DNA from: Candidatus Bathyarchaeota archaeon
GTDB taxonomy: Archaea; Thermoproteota; Bathyarchaeia; TCS64; B23
Length of the DNA stretch: 16,898 nucleotides
Assembly (NCBI GenBank): GCA_029259285.1
Contig: JAPDJB010000067.1
Span: forward strand, 1 to 16,898
Direction: 5' to 3'
In this document: in pieces, positions 14,501 to 16,898 of the stretch
Position numbering within the stretch: position 1 is the stretch's first letter
Layout: every line of letters starts with the position of its first letter
Translations under genes and position numbers: made by a program
Notes under the pieces: model-generated
The model's database searches: none
The model's input: the letters and a program-made list of their open reading frames with translations, nothing else
What the model was told of the DNA's origin: nothing

Positions 14501-14794
14501 ATGGGTTGGAGAGGTAGAGGTTGGATAGGCGGCTGGGGTTGGAGCGGCCCCTGGCCTGGCAGAGGCCCCTTCAGCTACCTGCCTCCATGGATGAGGCCTG
14601 GATGGCTCTTCGGCTTCGGCAGGGGATGGGGCCTACGCTGGTGGTGGGGCTACAACCCCTGGGTCTGCGCCAGATTTCCGTGGCTGCCGAGGTGGTGGTG
14701 GGCCTACCCAGGATACTGGGCCTACGGCGGCTACCCCTGGTATCTCAGATGGCCCTACACCTACCCCTATACGCCATACCCATACCCCTGGTGA
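14501..14794 (+). CDS. tryptophan/glycine/tyrosine/proline-rich low-complexity protein
   Basis: No established family is recognised, though it resembles the Gly/aromatic short proteins (DUF5320-like) often found beside NifX/MinD genes. The 97 residues contain about 20 Trp, 18 Gly, 16 Pro and 12 Tyr. There is no Asp, Glu, Lys, His or Gln, one Cys, and about nine Arg, so the protein is net positive. WWW runs occur twice (about 47-49 and 65-67), and the C-terminus is a Tyr-Pro repeat (PYTYPYTPYPYPW). No signal peptide or normal membrane helix is seen. The frame is supported by the promoter upstream and by the same PYY/YPYGYPP composition at the start of the next gene. A 95-residue overlapping frame is a shadow. 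It may be a self-associating or scaffold protein (inference). Confidence 0.7.
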   Translation: MGWRGRGWIGGWGWSGPWPGRGPFSYLPPWMRPGWLFGFGRGWGLRWWWGYNPWVCARFPWLPRWWWAYPGYWAYGGYPWYLRWPYTYPYTPYPYPW

Positions 14795-14804
14795 GGGATG
14801 AGGC

Positions 14805-15215
14805 TTGACGGAGGAGAGGAAGCCCCCTAAGGGTGGATACCCCTACTATCCGCCCTGGCCCATGATGCCTCAGCCCTATCCCTATGGCTATCCGCCGATG
14901 GCCTTGACGGCTGAGGATGAGCTGAGGATGCTGGAGGCCTACAGGGATATGCTGCAGGCTCAGAGGGAGGCGCTGGAGAGGGAGATGGAGGCTATCGAGG
15001 AGCGGATCAACGAGCTGAGGGGGATGGTGGAGGAGGGGGCTCCAACCCCGCCGCAGCCACCCTATCCGGCGTGGGGTCCACCCTTTTTCTGGACGCCTCC
15101 ATCCATGACGCCTGAGCAGGAGAGGATGACGCTGGAGCAGCAGGCTGAGGCCCTGGAGAGGCAGATAGAAGCGATTAAAAAGAGGTTGGAGGAGCTTAGG
15201 AAGGGGGAGAGTTGA
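14805..15215 (+). CDS. proline/aromatic coiled-coil protein (DUF5320-like)
   Basis: 136 residues. The N-terminal 33 are Pro/Tyr-rich (GGYPYYPPWPMMPQPYPYGY). Two coiled-coil segments follow: residues about 34-75 (ALEREMEAIEERINELRGM) and about 99-133 (AEALERQIEAIKKRLEELRK), separated by a Pro/aromatic stretch (PPQPPYPAWGPPFFWTPP). The coils are an internal duplication: 14970-15020 and 15150-15200 match at 36 of 51 bases. The same tail type ends the NifX-like protein downstream, suggesting heteromeric coiled-coil pairing. The start is TTG 14805, ten bases after the previous stop. Its TGA overlaps the TTG of the next gene (TTGA at 15212-15215), so translation is coupled. The biochemical function is unknown. 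Confidence 0.75.
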   Translation: MTEERKPPKGGYPYYPPWPMMPQPYPYGYPPMALTAEDELRMLEAYRDMLQAQREALEREMEAIEERINELRGMVEEGAPTPPQPPYPAWGPPFFWTPPSMTPEQERMTLEQQAEALERQIEAIKKRLEELRKGES

Positions 15216-15811
15216 AGATAGCGGTTTCCTCGACAGGTCCAACGCTGGAATCCCAGGTGGACCCCAGGTTTGGTAGATGCCCCTACTTCATCATCGTCGA
15301 CACCGAATCCATGAGGTATGAGGCTGTGGAGAACGCCAGCATGGCCTCCCCAAGCGGCGCTGGCATAGGGGCTGCGAGGCTCATCGCCTCCCACGGCGTG
15401 GAGGCGGTCATAACCGGTAACGTCGGGCCAAACGCCCTCCAAGCTCTCTCAGCCGCGGGTATAAGGATCTACACGGGAGCCATGGGAACCGTTAGAGACA
15501 CCATAGAGGCCTTCAAGGGTGGGAGGCTGAGGGAGGGAGTTGGCCCTGGGATGCCCTTCGGAGCTGGAATGGGTATGGGCAGGGGCATGGGCCTTGGCAG
15601 GGGTATGGGGAGGGGTAGAGGCATGGGCAGGGGTATGGGGATGGGATGGGGCTATCAGCCTCCACCATATCCATCATCAACCCCACCTCCACCGGCAGCT
15701 GGGATGTCGAGGGAGGAGGAGATAGAGGCCCTAACGAGGCAGTTGGAGGAGCTTGAGAGCAGGTTGAGGGATGTAAAGAGGCGTCTAAGGGAGCTGAGGG
15801 GGGAGCGGTGA
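15212..15811 (+). CDS. NifX/NifB-type (dinitrogenase FeMo-cofactor) domain protein with Gly-Met repeat and coiled-coil tail
   Basis: Residues 1-110 are a NifX/NafY/ORP-like domain: MKIAVSSTGPTLESQVDPRF, GRCPYFIIVDTESM, AGIGAARLIASHGVEAVITG, NVGPNALQALSAAGIRIYTG. This fold binds Fe-Mo or Mo-Cu-type clusters in nitrogenase accessory proteins and the 'orange protein'. Residues about 110-150 are a Gly/Met/Arg repeat (GMGMGRGMGLGRGMG), and a Pro-rich spacer (YQPPPYPSSTPPPP) follows. The last 35 residues form a coiled coil (EEEIEALTRQLEELESRLRD) like those of the preceding protein. The start is TTG 15212, overlapping the upstream stop. Its own stop overlaps the GTG of the next gene. No nitrogenase genes are present, so a nitrogen-fixation role is unlikely. 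Confidence 0.85.
   Translation: MKIAVSSTGPTLESQVDPRFGRCPYFIIVDTESMRYEAVENASMASPSGAGIGAARLIASHGVEAVITGNVGPNALQALSAAGIRIYTGAMGTVRDTIEAFKGGRLREGVGPGMPFGAGMGMGRGMGLGRGMGRGRGMGRGMGMGWGYQPPPYPSSTPPPPAAGMSREEEIEALTRQLEELESRLRDVKRRLRELRGER
15578..15639 (+). repeat. G-rich tandem repeat encoding Gly-Met-Arg repeats
   Basis: Three copies of GGCAGGGG(C/T)ATGGG at 15578-15591, 15596-15609 and 15626-15639, within a longer G-rich stretch (about 15566-15652). The spacings of 18 and 30 keep the reading frame. The coding strand has many GGG/GGGG runs with G-quadruplex potential. Confidence 0.7.
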
Positions 15812-16164
15812 GACTGGCCATACCAACGACGGATAGGAAGGGGCTGAGAAGCCATGTAGCAGCCGTCTTCGCCAGAGCCCCCACCTTCACCTACATCGAC
15901 ATCATCGACGAGGAGATCAGGAGGATTGAGGTGGAGGAGAATCCGGCGAGGAATTTGGAGCATGGGGCGGGCCCCATAGTTGCTAAGCTCCTGAAGGAGA
16001 GGGGTATAGACATCGTCGCCACGGATAGACTCGGCCCAGGGGCCTCAACCCTACTTGAGATGAGTGGAATAAAGTCTGTGAGAATCCCCTCTGGGATAAG
16101 GGTCTCAGAGGCCGTGAGGAGAGCCCTCGATGAGCTAAGGGATCAGGGCATCCTCCCCAATTAA
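15808..16164 (+). CDS. NifX/ORP-like domain protein (second copy)
   Basis: A 118-residue single-domain relative of the preceding NifX-like protein: MRLAIPTTDRKGLRSHVAAV, FARAPTFTYIDIIDEEIRRI, GAGPIVAKLLKERGIDIVAT, LGPGASTLLEMSGIKSVRIP. It lacks the Gly-Met repeat and coiled-coil tail, so the two copies are not equivalent. A GTG start at 15808 overlaps the preceding stop (GTGA), indicating coupled translation. Probable role: binding a metal cluster or partner of the neighbouring MinD-type ATPase, as in orange-protein loci. It is convergent with the ATPase gene, 18 bases between stops. Confidence 0.85.
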   Translation: MRLAIPTTDRKGLRSHVAAVFARAPTFTYIDIIDEEIRRIEVEENPARNLEHGAGPIVAKLLKERGIDIVATDRLGPGASTLLEMSGIKSVRIPSGIRVSEAVRRALDELRDQGILPN

Positions 16165-16182
16165 GCTCCCTACCTTCTCAAC

Positions 16183-16898
16183 TCATAGGAGCTCCTGGAC
16201 GGCTCTCCATAGCTTCCTTATCTCCCCTGAAACCCCGCCTTCGGGTTCATACTCGACGATGGTTAAGCCCCTGAGCATCGCCTCCACGACGGCCGTGTCG
16301 AAGGGTATCATGGCGGCCACCTCAACACCCCTATCAGCGCAGAAGGCCCTAATCCTCTCAGCCATCTCCGGGTTGAGGTCATACTTGTTGACGGCCACCA
16401 AGGGCTGAACCCTGAAATACCTGAGGAGACCAAGAGCCCTCTCCATATCATGTAAACCAGACATGGAGGGCTCGGTGACGATGACGCCGAGGTCGACGCC
16501 GGTGACCGACGCTATGACGGGGCATCCAATCCCAGGGGCTCCATCGATGAGGATGAGGTCCAAACCCCTCTCCACGGCGACGGCACGAGCCCTCTCCCTC
16601 ACGAGGGAGACCAATCTACCCGAGTTGGACTCACCTGGCAGTAGATCGGCGTGGCATAGGGGTCCAAAGCGGGTTTCGGAGACGTATAGATAGCCTGAGA
16701 CCCTCGGCCTAAGCCTCGCAGCCCCAGTGGGGCAGATGTAGGCGCAGACGCCGCATCCCTCACACTTCACGGGGTCGACCTTGAAATCGCTGATCGCATC
16801 GCAGCGGCACTCCTCGACGCAGAGGCCGCAGCGGAGGCAGCTCTCAGGGTCGATCTCAGCCCTCCTCGTCTTGAAATCCCTCCTCTCCCCAACTTCTG
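16183..16898 (-). CDS. MinD-superfamily P-loop ATPase with inserted ferredoxin domain (partial)
   Basis: The frame stays open to the right edge; the N-terminal Walker A region lies outside the window. The visible part starts with two 4Fe-4S motifs: CLRCGLCVEECRC (encoded about 16800-16845) and CEGCGVCAYICPTGA (about 16730-16765). The MinD-type core follows, with LILIDGAPGIGCPVIASVTG (Walker B region), VIVTEPSMSGLHDMERALGL, LVAVNKYDLNPEM and VAAMIPFDTAVVEAML. This is the COG1149-type ATPase found next to NifX/orange-protein genes. A GTG within the ferredoxin segment (16770) is not the real start, because upstream codons carry the first cysteine motif. Probable role: electron- or metal-cluster-linked ATPase acting with the NifX-like proteins. 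Confidence 0.9.
   Translation of the reverse strand, partial: EVGERRDFKTRRAEIDPESCLRCGLCVEECRCDAISDFKVDPVKCEGCGVCAYICPTGAARLRPRVSGYLYVSETRFGPLCHADLLPGESNSGRLVSLVRERARAVAVERGLDLILIDGAPGIGCPVIASVTGVDLGVIVTEPSMSGLHDMERALGLLRYFRVQPLVAVNKYDLNPEMAERIRAFCADRGVEVAAMIPFDTAVVEAMLRGLTIVEYEPEGGVSGEIRKLWRAVQELL

Noticed and set aside
14521..14808. 95-residue ORF overlapping the Trp-rich gene in another frame
   Set aside because: Ordinary composition could look attractive, but it starts inside the other gene and lacks its own start signals. The Tyr/Pro/Trp composition of the neighbouring gene supports the other frame.
14745..15242. 165-residue minus-strand ORF (Leu/Arg-rich)
   Set aside because: Antisense of the proline/coiled-coil gene; no domain and no promoter.
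15212..16164. Nitrogen-fixation function for the NifX-like genes
   Set aside because: No nifH, nifD, nifK, nifE, nifN or nifB is visible, and NifX-like domains with MinD-ferredoxin ATPases are common in non-fixing anaerobes.
16770..16770. GTG at 16770 as the start of the MinD-type ATPase
   Set aside because: The same frame continues upstream to the window edge and encodes a first 4Fe-4S cysteine motif, so the true start lies outside.

Overview
The window looks like part of the chromosome of an anaerobic archaeon of the TACK group, moderately GC-rich and probably thermophilic. The archaeal markers are MBF1 with its zinc ribbon, an archaeal NAC protein, the archaeal-type aKMT lysine methyltransferase, the bifunctional FBP aldolase/phosphatase, the F420-dependent enzyme Mtd, and TATA boxes placed about 26 bp upstream of start codons. 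A eukaryote-type topoisomerase IB narrows this to lineages such as Thaumarchaeota/Aigarchaeota-like or Bathyarchaeia-like archaea. That placement is inference. No tRNA, rRNA, CRISPR array or insertion sequence was found, and no gene-free stretch exceeds about 205 bases.

Layout. Positions 1-823 hold the N-terminal end of an SMC/Rad50-type ATPase (minus strand, runs off the left edge). Next come an M19 dipeptidase, a possible 39-residue protein, and pyrB (aspartate carbamoyltransferase catalytic subunit), all on plus. Converging on pyrB is an mbf1-aKMT pair (minus), which diverges from a PUA-domain protein (plus). Positions 4889-8337 are a one-carbon block: F420-dependent mtd (minus) divergent from fhs-folD (plus), followed closely by NAC and a metallo-beta-lactamase-fold nuclease-like protein. 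Positions 9911-10647 form an AT-rich island with a RelE-type toxin and a small antitoxin-like gene. Then come the FBP aldolase/phosphatase and TrmO (both minus) and, divergently, topoisomerase IB with an unusually long basic coiled-coil linker.

The right end (14131-16898) is the most unusual region. A DUF134-type HTH regulator diverges from an overlapping series of genes: a 97-residue protein that is two-thirds Trp/Gly/Pro/Tyr, a proline/aromatic coiled-coil protein, a NifX-like protein with a Gly-Met-Arg repeat and the same kind of coiled-coil tail, and a second NifX-like protein. Convergent to these is a MinD-type ATPase carrying two 4Fe-4S motifs (runs off the right edge). The set resembles the 'orange protein'/NifX-MinD loci of anaerobes, which are linked to metal-cluster biology. 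Here it carries two extra low-complexity proteins that could act as scaffold or matrix, and a candidate operator lies in the divergent promoter.

Metabolically the window points to C1 metabolism running through two cofactor systems (tetrahydrofolate-type Fhs/FolD and F420/methanopterin-type Mtd), gluconeogenesis (FBP aldolase/phosphatase) and pyrimidine synthesis.
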